64,000 nucleotides of DNA from Spongilla lacustris. Its lineage: Eukaryota; Porifera; Demospongiae; Spongillida; Spongillidae. Shown one piece after another: positions 1-11,439 of the stretch. Each line of letters opens with the position of its first letter. Within the stretch, counting starts at the first letter, position 1. The notes under the pieces were generated by a model. The model had not been told where the DNA came from and did not search any database. It saw only the letters and a program-made list of their open reading frames with translations. A program made the position numbers and the translations under genes. The stretch is taken from positions 668,580 to 732,579 of the forward strand of contig OX442422.1 of the NCBI GenBank assembly GCA_949361645.1, in the 5' to 3' direction.

Positions 1-860
1 ATCTCTTATAAGATTATTAATCATGCAATATTAATGATCTTCAACTCTGCTCAGATAATGTCAATAGTTGTGGTTGGTGAGCAGATAAGATTCCTGTGGT
101 TTGAATATTTTGCTCCTATCTGTCATGTTTGAACTGGAGTTATTAGCCTTGTTAGTGATTATTAATGGCTGCTAATTTGTTAGCATTAGCCCTTTGCCAA
201 GGAAAGGAATTTTGCTTAATTAATTTTTCCTTGTTATGCTAGAAAGTATCCTGCAAACAATCAACAAAGGATAGTTGTTCTTTTTGCGACGGTGCTCTTT
301 ATAATGTTAACTTTATGCATCATTTGCACTTCATTTTTGACTGTGTATGACCTTGTAAGGTTTACTAAAATGACCTGTTAACTCCTAAATTTAATATCAG
401 CATTTATTACCTAATATTAATTTAGTTAGTTTATTAATAGATTCATGCAACAAACCACTCATTACAATCTTGATAATGATACAAAAACTGCTAGCTGCTA
501 TTGTTTTCATTAATTTCTGCATAGTGCTTAATTAAAGTGTGTGGTAACAGTTGATTTCTTTTCAGCTTAATTTCTTCCTTTGCTGTGAGGAATTGTAGCA
601 GCAGTTACCAGTTCATACTTTCATTTCTTGCATAACACCCTGTCCATATTTGCATTAACTTGCTACTTCTTAGAACACAATTGCATATATGGAATGGTGG
701 TACATGATTCATTCCCAAAATCACTTGAACATTTTTGGTGACACTGAAAGGAAATAATGGACTTAATCTCGTTCTTTTAAAATTTAAACAGCTTATTTGG
801 GATGTTGGAAACAGGAAACACTATTATGTCATATTAGCACTGAAGACAGTATACACATAT
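1..860. other. AT-rich intergenic sequence
   Basis: No reading frame with coding character and no recognisable RNA gene is visible. The stretch is AT-rich and ends at the left arm of the fold-back element. Confidence 0.6.
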
Positions 861-1680
861 GGGACAGTGTCCAGCAAAATCGGGCTTGTGGGGTTATAAT
901 TTTATCACTATAAAAATTGCACGTTGTACTAAGCAACACATCTTCGCGACGGTACTACCTTTTCCTTTCAAATTTCGTACACTTGTTCCCACACCATTTC
1001 TCTGTATGAAAATCGAATTTTGTGATCTACACCTTTTCCGTGCCGTTGATACAACAATCATTAACGCCGCGGGTTAGAAATCCACATTTCTCCACGTACG
1101 AGTGTTGAAAACGTTTGAAATTCGGAGTGTGAATAAAGGAGACCTGTAGCTATTGATTTGTTCTGTTCGTTAATTTCTGTATCATCCGTTACGGAGATAC
1201 AGTTGAGCAAACTACAGGCACATTTTCCCGCTTGATTCGCGCCAATGATATAATCACCGCCTTCCCATTCACTGAGCGGGACGCGATTTGCCAAAATCAT
1301 TGGCGCGAATCAAGCGGGAAAACGTGCCCGTAGTTTGTTCAACTGTATCTCCGTAACGGATGATATAGAAATTAACGAACAAAACAAATCAATAGCTACA
1401 GGACTCCTCTATGTGCAACCCGAATTTGACGCCTTTTCAACACTCGTACGTGGAGAAATGAGGAATTTTAACCCACGGGGTTAACAATTATTGTATCCAC
1501 GGCACGGAAAATGTGTAGATCACAAAAATCAATTTTCGCACAGAGAAATGGTGTGGGAACAAGTGTACGAAATTTGAAAGGAAAAGGTAGTACCGTCGCG
1601 AAGATGCGGTGTTTAGTACAACGTGCAATTTTTATAGTGATAAAATTATAACCCTACAAGCCCGATTTTGCTGGACACTA
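861..1680. mobile_element. Fold-back (long inverted repeat) element 1
   Basis: Left arm 861-1249 and right arm 1297-1680 are near-perfect reverse complements around a spacer of about 47 bp. The left tip reads GGGACAGTGTCCAGC; the right tip ends at GGACACT, so the last few bases of the repeat are missing on the right. Short open frames on either strand are mirror images and are not genes. The loop-proximal part (CGCGCCAATGAT motif, GGAGATACAGTTGA) is shared with the second fold-back element at 4538-5296, so this is a family. No transposase is encoded, so it is probably non-autonomous. Confidence 0.85.
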
Positions 1681-2556
1681 TATATATAATATACAGTACT
1701 AAGAAACTTTAATTGCCTATAATCGCTGACCTTCTGCTTATCATGAGCACTTTACAAATTAATTTTCCTTGTAATACATTGAGAAGATTTGCAAGATGCA
1801 GACTGCCAACCTACCAAGTTTGAAATATTGAATGCAACTGCTGGCATGCCTAATACAATCAAGCAAGTTGTAGTGATACCCATATCAGTATATCATTAGA
1901 CAATGATTGCTTCCCTTATTTTTGCAAGTATCCTTGCTCCTGGTTCCAGTAGTGGTACCTTTTTGGTAAAGCAGAATTCACTCAGTTGCACTGCTTATCA
2001 ATTATAATACTTCAAAAGCTCTGCTGTTTCCCTCATAAATACAGTAATATAACAATTTCTTTAAATTAGAGTTTCTTATTCTCTATGGTAGTAGTGTTTG
2101 CATTAGTATACCACATTTTAACGTTTTATATTTTGCAATGAGAGGTTTATAGATTGTTTTATTTCGTTTTTATTGTGCATGTTGAACAGTTTTGGTCATA
2201 AATACAAAATATGCCAGGCTGTGCAATACATATGGTGCAGATCTAACTATCAGATTGTGCATGTTGAACAGTAAATACAAAATAAGCCAGGCCATGCAAT
2301 ACTTACATGTATGGCGCAGAGCTACAATACTTAATAGACCTTTGGTTGATTTGTGCTGGTTTGTTGTGCACAGTTGCAGCTCATCCCTTTGGACCTTTCC
2401 GTGTCATCAGAGCTGTTCAAAGTTATTGCACCAGGAGGGCTGATGGTGGTGGTAGTGGAGTCCGGCATACAGAACAGTCACCTCTAATGCTACATACATA
2501 TATATGATTTTTGTGATTAAAAGTCTTAACTAGCTGACCATTAGCTGTGTACGTAG
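1681..2556. other. Intergenic, no gene seen
   Basis: AT-rich sequence with a short imperfect direct repeat (GTGCATGTTGAACAGT at about 2177 and 2257, each followed by AATACAAAAT-type sequence and a GCCAGGC motif). The small open frames show no recognisable domain. Confidence 0.5.
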
Positions 2557-2965
2557 ATGTTCTCACGCCTAAAAAATTTGTACCTATTCAATTTATTAGG
2601 TGCTATCCATGCTATGACTGATTTATATGATGAGTTCTCTAGTGATGGCTGGGGTTTTCTACTAGTGGATGCAGTAAATGCATTTAATCTTATGTCCCGG
2701 GTGACTGCTCTGTGGAATGCAAGAATACTATGGCCTAGATGCAGTAGGTTTCTTTTCAACACATACAGAGGTTTTGCTGTGTTGCTGTTACGGAATTCTG
2801 AGGAATTCCTTTACAGCAGAGAGGGAGTAACACAGGGTGACCCTTTGTCCATGTTGCTATATGCTGTAGCAATGATGCCACTGGTGAACTCTCTTCGCTG
2901 CAGAAAGCAATATCAACAGAGCTGGTATGCTGATGATTCTGCATGTGCTGGACCATTGTATTCAA
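2557..2965 (+). pseudogene. LINE reverse transcriptase fragment
   Basis: The frame encodes the palm region of a non-LTR retrotransposon reverse transcriptase: GFLLVDAVNAFN (first catalytic Asp region), GVTQGDPLSMLLYAVAM (the QGDPLS block) and SWYADDSA (YADD active site). Similarity ends just after the YADD block at about 2960. Downstream the same frame only reads the antisense of a second LINE piece, so the open frame to 3096 is a chimera. There is no N-terminal region and no continuation. This is a dead fragment of an element that carries a restriction-like endonuclease domain at its C-terminus (see 2975-3598). Confidence 0.85.
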
Positions 2966-2974
2966 TCCATTCCT

Positions 2975-3598
2975 GGCTGGATCGTCTAATCGAACGAGGT
3001 CGATTGAATCGAACAAGAACTGATTCTGGCGAGCGATTGCTGTTTGATGGGGCATCTGTATCAATGACCTTGAAGTCAAAGAGCGCCTCTGCCTGAGGTT
3101 GCCAAACACCACGCACCCCCAAATCCAGCCTCAACCCTGAGTCATCCACTTGTGTTTCTGCCTCTCTAACAATTGGCTCTCTGACAACCTGTGTCCACAC
3201 CTGTGCGGCAATATCTCCAACGCAATATCTGATCTCATTATGTCTCTGGATAACTAGGCCACCAACCTTACAGTCAAGAGCATGTTGCAATGTTAATGAG
3301 GCTCCACAACCATCACACTTTGAAGGAAGGTCTGTCGGGTCACGCATATAGCGAACCGCTAACCCATCTCTAAATTGAGCTGGAGACAGGTCAAAGTGAC
3401 AGGTAGCGATTGGAAGGACGTCAAATCGAGCAACGCGAAGAGCTAGTTTTGTGGTCTCATGAGTTTGGGAAGCTTTGAAGAGAAAGGGAACTCCGGGGGA
3501 AACTCCCAAAGCTGTCGGTCGTGCTGCCGATACAAGATTTCAATAAGAAATCACAGGACTGCATCCTAACTAGCTGAAAATGCTGCCAAGGAGCTCGA
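2975..3598 (-). pseudogene. LINE C-terminal region with zinc knuckle and restriction-like endonuclease
   Basis: On the minus strand the frame contains FDLSPAQFRDGLAVRYMRDP, a Cys-rich knuckle (CDGCGASLTLQHALDC, a CxxC...HxxxxC pattern) and LDLGVRGVWQPQAEALFDF, matching the PD-(D/E)XK-like endonuclease region found at the C-terminus of R2-like/RLE-bearing LINEs. It faces the reverse transcriptase piece at 2557-2965 tail to tail, which cannot be the original arrangement, so at least one inversion has occurred. A homologous region lies on the minus strand at 36.9-38.0 kb. Confidence 0.8.
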
Positions 3599-3910
3599 AT
3601 CACTATGGGAGTACATGCCGAACATTTTTGATATCCAAGCCAGGATGCTATAGCCTTGCGGTTGTATTACATGAAGCTGGTGGAAGGCAACTGTCGCACG
3701 AATGCCCAATGCATGGTCAGCAAGACCTTTCGAGCTCCTTGACAGCATTTTCAGCTAGTTAGGATGCAGTCCTGTGATTTCTTATTGAAATCTTGTATCG
3801 GCAGCACAACCAACAGCTTTGGGAGTTTCCCCCGGAGTTCCCTTTCTCTTCAAAGCTTCCCAAACTCATGACACCACAAAACTAGCTCTTCGCGTTGCTC
3901 GATTTGACGA
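3418..3910. repeat. Inverted duplication of LINE segment
   Basis: The sequence 3418-3598 recurs in reverse complement at about 3727-3910 (for example GGGAACTCCGGGGGAAACTC against GAGTTTCCCCCGGAGTTCCC), separated by a unique spacer of about 130 bp. The right arm carries the same LINE coding segment on the plus strand and stops abruptly. Identity is very high, so the inverted duplication is recent. Confidence 0.85.
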
Positions 3911-4537
3911 AGGGCTCTGAGTTTGGCTCTGAAAGGAACCGTTTCCGCATTGAACTCCAGTCATTTAGCTGACAAACGCATTAATAACGTCAATAATTAA
4001 CATGTTATTCATTTGAAAATGGACGACAAACAAAGCCTAAAAGTTAGGATGCATGTTTTAGCGAACAGGTAAACTACTATACCGGTTTATTTGATGTTTC
4101 TAGTACAGACACCTATCTTCTATCTACAACAGCTAAATATGATGCCCATACGGCAATCTAGTTGGTAAATTTATTTAAAACCTTTTACACCTCTAAACAG
4201 CACTTATTCGGGTTTAAAAGTGTAACGGTTTACCGCATTAGAATTTCGACTCGGACGATCGATAGAGCCGTTGACATAGTATATATATAGCGCTTTTCAG
4301 TACAACCCGTCACGTACCGACGGAGAAAATATCTAAAAACGTGTTCATTGAACAGGCTGCACAAATGAATAAATACGAAGTCACGTGACAACCCCTACGC
4401 TTTCGACATCTGTTGTCATGTAGTTTTTCAACATAACTCTGCAATCACATTTGTGATATCATTTACAGTTTTTCCAAAAACCAATGCCAAACATTGAAGT
4501 ACTGAAAAAAAATTACCACAGTTTCAACTGTATATAT
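3911..4537. other. Intergenic, no gene seen
   Basis: AT-rich sequence between the LINE remnant and the second fold-back element. No coding or RNA signal was found. Confidence 0.5.
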
Positions 4538-5296
4538 GGGACAGTATCCGCGAAAATTTCGTACGTTTTATATCATAGTGTTATAACGTTTGAATCGCTA
4601 TATATTTTCCGAACAATAAACGTTATTGACATCCTACTTTATTTTTGGAGTCTTGCACGTTCTCCGTGCCTGCATTGCAATGTTCGATACCCCACAGGGT
4701 TTAAACCCGCCATAACTTTCGATAGGAGCAATCAAATCGCTTCAAATTCGGTTTGTAGGTAGAGAGGTCCTATACCTATCCATTTGTTCTGTTCGTTAAT
4801 TTTTATATCATCCGTTACTGAGATACAGTTGAACAAACTACGTGCACTTTTTCCCGCTCGATTCGCGCCAATGATTTGGGATGTATGTGGAGGCGGTGGT
4901 TATATCATTGGCGCGAATCAAGCGGGAAAACGTGCACGTAATTTGTTCAAATGTATCTCAGTAACGGATGGTATAAAAATTAACGAACAGAACAAATGGA
5001 TAGGTATAGGACCTCTCTACCTACAAACCGAATTTGAAGCGATTTGATTGCTCCTATCGAAAGTTACGGCGGGTTTGAACCCGGTGGGGTATCGAACGTT
5101 GCAATGCTGGTAAGGAGCAACTGCAAGACTCCAAAATGTATATTGTCATAAAGAAATGGTGCACTATGAAGTGTTGAAAATAGAATGTCAATAACGTTTA
5201 CCATTCGGAAGATATAGCGATTCAAACGTTATAACGCTATTATTTTATAATGCATGATATATATAAAACGTACGAAATTTTCGCGGATACTGTCCC
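4538..5296. mobile_element. Fold-back (long inverted repeat) element 2
   Basis: A long inverted repeat with tips GGGACAGTATCCGCG at 4538 and its complement ending at 5296. Arms of about 345 bp flank a loop of about 40 bp near 4878-4908. The tip and the loop-proximal 100 bp are related to element 1 (861-1680) while the middle of the arm differs, so the two belong to one family with swapped or diverged arm interiors. No transposase is encoded. Confidence 0.85.
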
Positions 5297-5533
5297 ATAC
5301 AATCTTATTGTGATAATAGCAATCAGACAATTTTTTTTCGTAGTGGATCATTGAATTGATCCAACAATTACAATTGATCATTAATCTGCTTGTGATCCTT
5401 TTCACTCCCCTTAGTTAAACGTGCACAACATTTACTCGAACTCGATGCAGCCGCCTTACCAACAAAAGGTCTGGATTCAAACTAGGTAGCTTATGAATTA
5501 CAATAGTTTAGCTGCATGCAGATCACACCAGTT

Positions 5534-6152
5534 TCAACTTACCTCTATGCATTGTCCATAGTTTGGCTGGCAACCAGCTCCACACCAAGGATCGCCATAG
5601 AAACAATATGATGCGCCTGAGCAACAGCTCCCATATGGACAGATCCTTCCACCACCTCCCGCCCCGCACCTTCCAAGATCCTAGCCGGTAAGAAAATAAC
5701 ATAATAGATTGCATATAACTTCGATTCATTGAAACGTTCAGCATCCATGAACAATTGTTGTATATATACATTACGATTTGTATTAGGTTGTATACAAGTA
5801 TACACATGGATGTAGGCATTGATACATTTCACTAGGTGTTCATAAAGAAAATAACGCACAGGACGTCACGTGCAGATAATAAATTTTGACGAGAGGTTGG
5901 GGACTTACCTGTGCTGCTTCCAACTCACGTTCACCGTTGACCATTAAATTCGCCTCAGATTTAGCTTCAGCGGTGAGGGTCTACAGAGGGATGAGAGCAA
6001 CAAAAACAATGGGCTGCAGTATGGATGCTGCAAAACCATTGCATCTATGATTGGCACTCGGAACATGTAGGTTATATGCTCACCTTCACTTGACGACATT
6101 CCCCACCAAAGACCAGCAGAGAAACAACGAGAAGGACCATTCCAGTGTACAT
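5534..6152 (-). CDS. Secreted hevein-like (chitin-binding type 1) peptide
   Basis: Three exons join in frame: 6152-6084, 5980-5909 and 5680-5534, all with GT-AG introns. Exon 1 starts at the ATG at 6152 and encodes a signal peptide (MYTGMVLLVVSLLVFGGEC...). Exon 2 encodes a short acidic/charged linker. Exon 3 encodes an eight-cysteine module with the hevein spacing: RCG, GGRIC, the adjacent pair GSCC, SYC, PWC, GAGC and GQC. That is the chitin-binding type 1 fold that binds N-acetylglucosamine polymers; family members act in chitin recognition or as antimicrobial peptides. The predicted protein is about 96 residues. A perfect donor (GAG|GTAAGT) sits two codons before the stop, so a further exon is possible. 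A TATA-like ATATAAAAGG lies upstream near 6220. The role here (defence or matrix) is inference. Confidence 0.8.
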
Positions 6153-6209
6153 TTCTTATCAGTCCGCTCTGTTGACACAATTCAAGCGCAAGGTGCAACG
6201 TAGTCAACT

Positions 6210-6230
6210 GCTTTACCTTTTATATCGACG
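6210..6230 (-). promoter_or_regulatory. TATA-like box of the hevein-like gene
   Basis: On the minus strand GATATAAAAGG lies about 65-75 bp upstream of the start codon at 6152, a plausible spacing for a TATA box plus a short 5' leader. Confidence 0.45.
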
Positions 6231-6799
6231 GGCAATGCTCATGCGCATGCGTGGACTGAAAGGTAGATTGATAACTTGCCTAATGTAAACATGTTGTTTG
6301 ATATGCCAAGCCAATTTTTGGATTAATACCTCGACTAAAAGTTTACATTCTTCAGGGGTCATTATATAATTCATGTGAGAGCTTTGCCGGGAAAGGGGTC
6401 ATAATGGTAATTTATATAATATACAGATATAATTATCGCGATTAATTTTTAGTCATATCGCGAAATAAACGTGAACGTAAACGTGAACGTAAACAAAGAT
6501 GTACAGAAATTAGAAACATAAATTTAAAAGCAAGCAGAGAATAAACATATACATGTACGCAGTTTTGAATTTTGCCTTAGAAAGATACATTTGGCCAGCC
6601 TTTCAGGTGAGATGAGTCACCTTATCATAGATATTAGACTTCTAAAGGATATTCTTAGCAGTGCATGGGTAATGCCTTTTCGGCAGGTGCTGTCGAAGCA
6701 AGAATGTACTTCCTTGCTAGTTTAGCTATATGGTATGCATGTATGACTGACTAATGATTCCTCCACCACAACAATGGGTCATATTTGATTTGAGCTTCC
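6231..6799. other. Intergenic, no gene seen
   Basis: AT-rich, with a short tandem ACGTGAACGTAA motif near 6468-6494. There is no remnant of the UNC13-like exons that should follow to the left of copy A; its homology to copy B stops at about 6810. Confidence 0.6.
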
Positions 6800-9700
6800 T
6801 TAAGCAAACTAAGAAAAAATACACATGTATGTGAATTATGAATTTCATTGTATGTTGCTTACCACATCAGGATCGACGCTTCTGGAAATTTTTGTGTTGC
6901 ATATGTTGGAGATGTTTTGAAGCCAGATTGGAATCATTGGTCTGAACCATGACTGATAATTAGGGACCTGAAGTTCCCCATGTACACTACACAAGGTTAT
7001 GAATATGGTTATGTAAGTAAGGTTGTATACAATAATACCTTGCAACTGTGATACTCAGGAAGCGAACGTCATTAATGTCCTTGAGCAAAAAGTAAATATC
7101 CTGTAGGATGTTTGCAAGCTGCTCATCCTGAGAAATGTCACGATTACACAACTGCCTTGTGTGCATTGATAGCTTTGGGTAGGAGGTCCAGCACAAAAGG
7201 CATCAGGTGTTATAACAGCATAGCATTACATTCAAACATAATTCAAATCCATACACATACCAAACCATCCATAGTAACAATGAATATAGTGAAGTAGTCT
7301 ACACCAATGCTGTATTGGAATGGCAATATCAATATTTGACACTTAAATTCCTTTACTCACTGCTTTTGGATGATGGGCCCAATCTTTGATTTGGAAGTAT
7401 TACAAAGTGACAAGCATTGCCACATAGTGTCTCTCAATATGACTACATTATCCTAATTGAATGTGATGTGCAAGATATCAGCATTTGTTTAAAAATATAA
7501 CATACCTGATTCCCTATAGATTTGGAAAACCATGCTTCAAATGATCTCTTCATGTGTGTAAACATGAAATTACATTGTAGCATGGTGCATTAAGCTACTT
7601 GAGGGTGACTAGAGTCACCTTAATGAAAGTGCTCATCACATTCTGAATGGATTTCTCCTCAGAGGGTAGCCTGCCCACTAAGTCATCAATAGTGTAAAGT
7701 TTCACTAACAGCCTGTGGCATGCAGCAACAAGTGATATACATAGCAACTCAATGGGAAAGTTCTACTTACAAAACATAGTCCTCCAGAACTTGAAGTCCA
7801 GGTGCATTTGAGAGGTCAATCATGGTAAGATGATCACACAGAACCTTCTTAGATTCATCTAGCAGTGCTTGAAATTGATTTAAAATTTCATTTATCCATG
7901 CAGACTGGCATTCACTGTTGTGATTCTCAACAGCTAATTTGTCTTCACAGAAGAGGTGGTATTCCACAATTAATGTGTCCACAATGGGTTTAAACATACT
8001 TGGCAGAAATGGACAAGTCTTGTGGTAGCTGAGCAGAGCTGATAGACGCCTGTGGTAACAGATGATTGGAACGAATAGAAAAAAAATGAACATTGCAATA
8101 GTCAAAGGGATTTAATGAGATATAGTCAGCACATTTTGGCTTTTAGTTTAGCCATCTTATCACTGCCTGTGCATAATGCACTACTTACACTGAATATTCA
8201 TGAAGTTTGCTTAGACCATTGTAAGAAGCATGCAAGTGAAGAAGCTCCTCTCCATGGTTACTTAAAATGGATGGAAATTTCTCTTGCCTGCATTTGGACA
8301 GCTTTGTTGAGAAGTGCATGCAGTTATTGACCTAGTTTTGTGAACAAACACCTCAATATGTTTACCTGTTCACTCTCCTTCATCACTAGAGCCTTGTAGA
8401 GAAGCCCATGTGACTCATCCATTAAAACCTCTGTATGATTTTCACTCTTAGATGATTTTAAATGAGCAAAAATTTAAATATAATATACAACTATTGTATT
8501 TGCAGTTAAAATACAACCATAGTTAATGGATATAACATGCAGCATTTTCATTGCTAAATACCTTGAACGCCCCTACAAATGATGTCTTACTGGATAACCA
8601 GTAAAATTGAACTCTATGCGTACTTATTGACTGGATTCACGTCTGTTGTTCAAACCTCACTTTGCTTGTTAATTGTAAGCTCCGTGCATGAAGTGTATAC
8701 ATGTATGCTAAGTAGCTTAAATTCTATATGTATCTTACTAAATGTAATTTGCATTCATTTATAAATAAATATCATCACTGGCTAACCTTCACCCTGATTG
8801 AGAGATGAATTGTAATGCTTCCACATTTGTGTCTATCAAATGCTTCAATTAAATCCAAGGACATCTCATTCCCTATCAGATGTACACCTTTTGCATCACA
8901 ATAGGTCCTTCCAATGAGAGAGTCATTTGATTTATGATTTCCAAAGAATCTAAAATTGGTGAATGCAGCAATTAATCCATACACATGGCACATACTTCAC
9001 ATACAACAAAAAAAAACACATGGTCTTTGTGGTCATGCTGCAGCATTTAACCCCATAAATCTGAATTCTCCTAGTTTGTTGCCATCATATATAAATTCCA
9101 GGACTTGAAACTCTGCAGTGTGCTGTATTCCTAACTTAATTGGAATGATCTACACAGTCATGAACCTTGCAGTGCTAACTTGGCAATTCCTTTGAGGTCC
9201 TTGACTTGGGAGATATTTGTGACAGCAGGTTCCTTACTGTTCCACATCTCAATAACCAGTGTTTCATTGTCACGATCTTGAAGTGGTCTGCAAGTATTGT
9301 TATATTACATGTACATATCTATACACATAATGCTGATGCATGCTTCAAGCATGCACAACACATCAATCAGAAAGTACATGTACATTACGGCTATGTGTTT
9401 TGCTCACATATCAAACTGCTCATTCCATGATGGCTGCAGTGTTGATAATTGAGTTCTAGACCTGAAAATGTTCCCAACTAAACCATCTTCCTGTCCTTCC
9501 CTCAAAAGGCCATGCTTTGTAACTTTGTCACCAATGCATCTGCTAGGTATGACTCCAAGAAGTATATATGGATTGCTGTTCTCTGAATTTCATCTAACTG
9601 TGCGTGTCACTATGTTCTTATGTTACCTACCAGTTGCATTGATAGGTGCAAGATGCAGGGCTTTGATAATTCGACACGACAGAATTAATCGACACGTCTT

Positions 9701-10428
9701 GAACAAAAAGATGGATTTTAATTGGAAATATTAGTTCTTATCATATACATGGTGCATCTTACCTTGCCTTGCCTTGAAATTGAAAATTGCTCAATGTTTT
9801 TCTTCTGCTGATCTGAGATGTTAAAAGTCTATACGGTAATATTGCTGTACTAAATAGTGATATACGAATGCTCTTACATAAAACTCACACTATTGATGTA
9901 GCTCTCTAATCCTTCTGGGTTAGGTTCTAGCACTGCAGCACACATAGCTGTGTCCACAGCAATCCTACAAGCCTTTCCAATCTGCACGGTGATGGCCATT
10001 ATTGATTTACCTCACATCTCACTTTATTTTGGTAAGAGTAACAATGCCCTTGGGATATTTCAAACCGTCCCTCAATACCCTTTAATCCACCCTCCTTAAA
10101 AAAAAAAAAAGTAACTTGATCGATGTGAGTTTGTATATAAATTGAAGACAATTAAGAATAAAACGCGTAAAAAAATTATAACGATTGCAATGGTTGCAAT
10201 GCATGGTTCACACTGATTGCCAAGCACATGGGCAGTCAATGCAACTTGACAATAACAACACGTTCGTAAGGCCAGTGTGCAATGCAAGCTGAGGCGGTAT
10301 ACCTGAACATGATCGAGCCAGAACTGATTGTGGTATATCTCCGGTGTAATGTAGCCGCGCCTCTCATCATTGCCGACAGCTGCTTCGGGTCCATCCTCCT
10401 GCTGGCCCACGTTTGGCCTGACATCCAT
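6800..10428 (-). CDS. UNC13/BAIAP3-like gene copy A, C-terminally truncated
   Basis: About sixteen exons read right to left with consistent GT-AG phases. Exon 1 is 10428-10303; the ATG at 10428 is chosen because it aligns with the start of copy B. In order: an N-terminal region ([20 protein letters not shown] at about 9900-9992), a basic linker, a C2 domain ([38 protein letters not shown]) over about 9680-8780, then a helical region like the first half of a MUN domain ([21 protein letters not shown], EDLxx helices) down to 6875. After RSVDPDV the next acceptor gives only two codons and a stop at 6800. The second half of the MUN domain and the C-terminal C2 domain of the family are absent. The family primes vesicles for fusion by binding SNARE proteins and lipid. 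The acidic calcium ligands of the C2 loops are mostly Asn, Ser or Lys here, so calcium-independent binding is likely. Confidence 0.7.
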
Positions 10429-10830
10429 GGAAGCACGAGCTATTTCGGCAAGGCCCACTGTAAGTAGCGTGCTATTTTGTGTAAAGAACACGTCATCTAC
10501 GCATGCATAGCTGTCTAAAAGTAGCTAAGCAGCTTTGTTAAGTCGGAGTTACGCCCCAAAAGCATCGTACATATACCTACGTAATTGCATCAAATGAATG
10601 TGTAAATTTATTCGGATAATTAGTTCAACGTAATTTTACATGTACATGTAGTAGGTTCTACACTTTTGTAGGATTTGAAGTGTCGTGAATACGAGTAGCA
10701 AAGCACTCGATTCTACTGAAGCGCTCTTCATAGAGTAAATAGGCACACCCCTGAGCGTATATGGTTGCCCTACACACCTGTATATAGGGTTAGATAAAAA
10801 TGAGTGAAACAAGATATACGAACTTAATTA

Positions 10831-11043
10831 TTGGTGATGCATGATTTGTAGACACCAATTGAGTTAAAAGTACGATTACGGAAATTATATATTATATTCA
10901 TTAAAATATAATTACATTATAAATTTCAGGCAGGTAGATTTGCTAAATAATGTAGGTCTGTAACATTTAATGAATGTATAATTCAATTCCTTGTTTCCTA
11001 ATTTCTTTGCCCAATTGGTGTCTACAAATGCTTCATCACCAAT
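10831..11043. repeat. Short fold-back element
   Basis: The left end TTGGTGATGCATGATTTGTA continues into GACACCAATTGAG; its approximate complement ends at 11043. Arms are about 35-50 bp. A partial relative (ATGATTTGTAGACACCAAGTG) is present near 36475-36500, so the unit is dispersed. It looks like a MITE without coding capacity. Confidence 0.65.
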
Positions 11044-11129
11044 GAATTGACCTTCACTTGTCCTGTTCAAGGCGGCGACAGCATTTGAGCAGTGGTGTAT
11101 TAGCATAGGATATTGAAAAGGGATTGAAC

Positions 11130-11205
11130 ATCTTGACATCAAATAATCAGGGGACCAGACTATATGTGAAATATTTCATATACGGTCTGATCCCCAGACT
11201 TAGAC
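11130..11205. repeat. Hairpin-forming palindrome
   Basis: GGGGACCAGACTATATGTGAA is followed by its imperfect complement TTCATATACGGTCTGATCCCC, giving a stem of about 20 bp with a tiny loop, near 11149-11197. No function is assigned. Confidence 0.5.
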
Positions 11206-11439
11206 ATCAAACTGAGTTGGTTCTTGCACTAAACTGAACTTTTCTGCCATGACATTTAAACGAGTTTCATCCGCATCATTGCTCATGTCATGATACACTG
11301 TGGCGGCACTCAATGTAAAGAGTACAAAGTGTTCCTGCTGGAGCATTAATTTATATATTGCAGATAATGCAGAAAATTAGCTATACCCTGCACCTTGCAA
11401 AACCAACATACATGTATGTCATTATCACCATGTTGGATA

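Larger units (their letters stand above)
10429..11439. other. Intergenic between the two UNC13-like copies
   Basis: Holds the start region of copy A and a fold-back repeat (10831-11043). Minus-strand frames at 10912-11142 and about 11207-11330 read through this repeat; they have no recognisable domain. Confidence 0.5.

Noticed and set aside
859..1300. Two small opposing frames of 72 and 79 codons
   Set aside because: They lie inside the arms of the fold-back element and are mirror images; no coding features.
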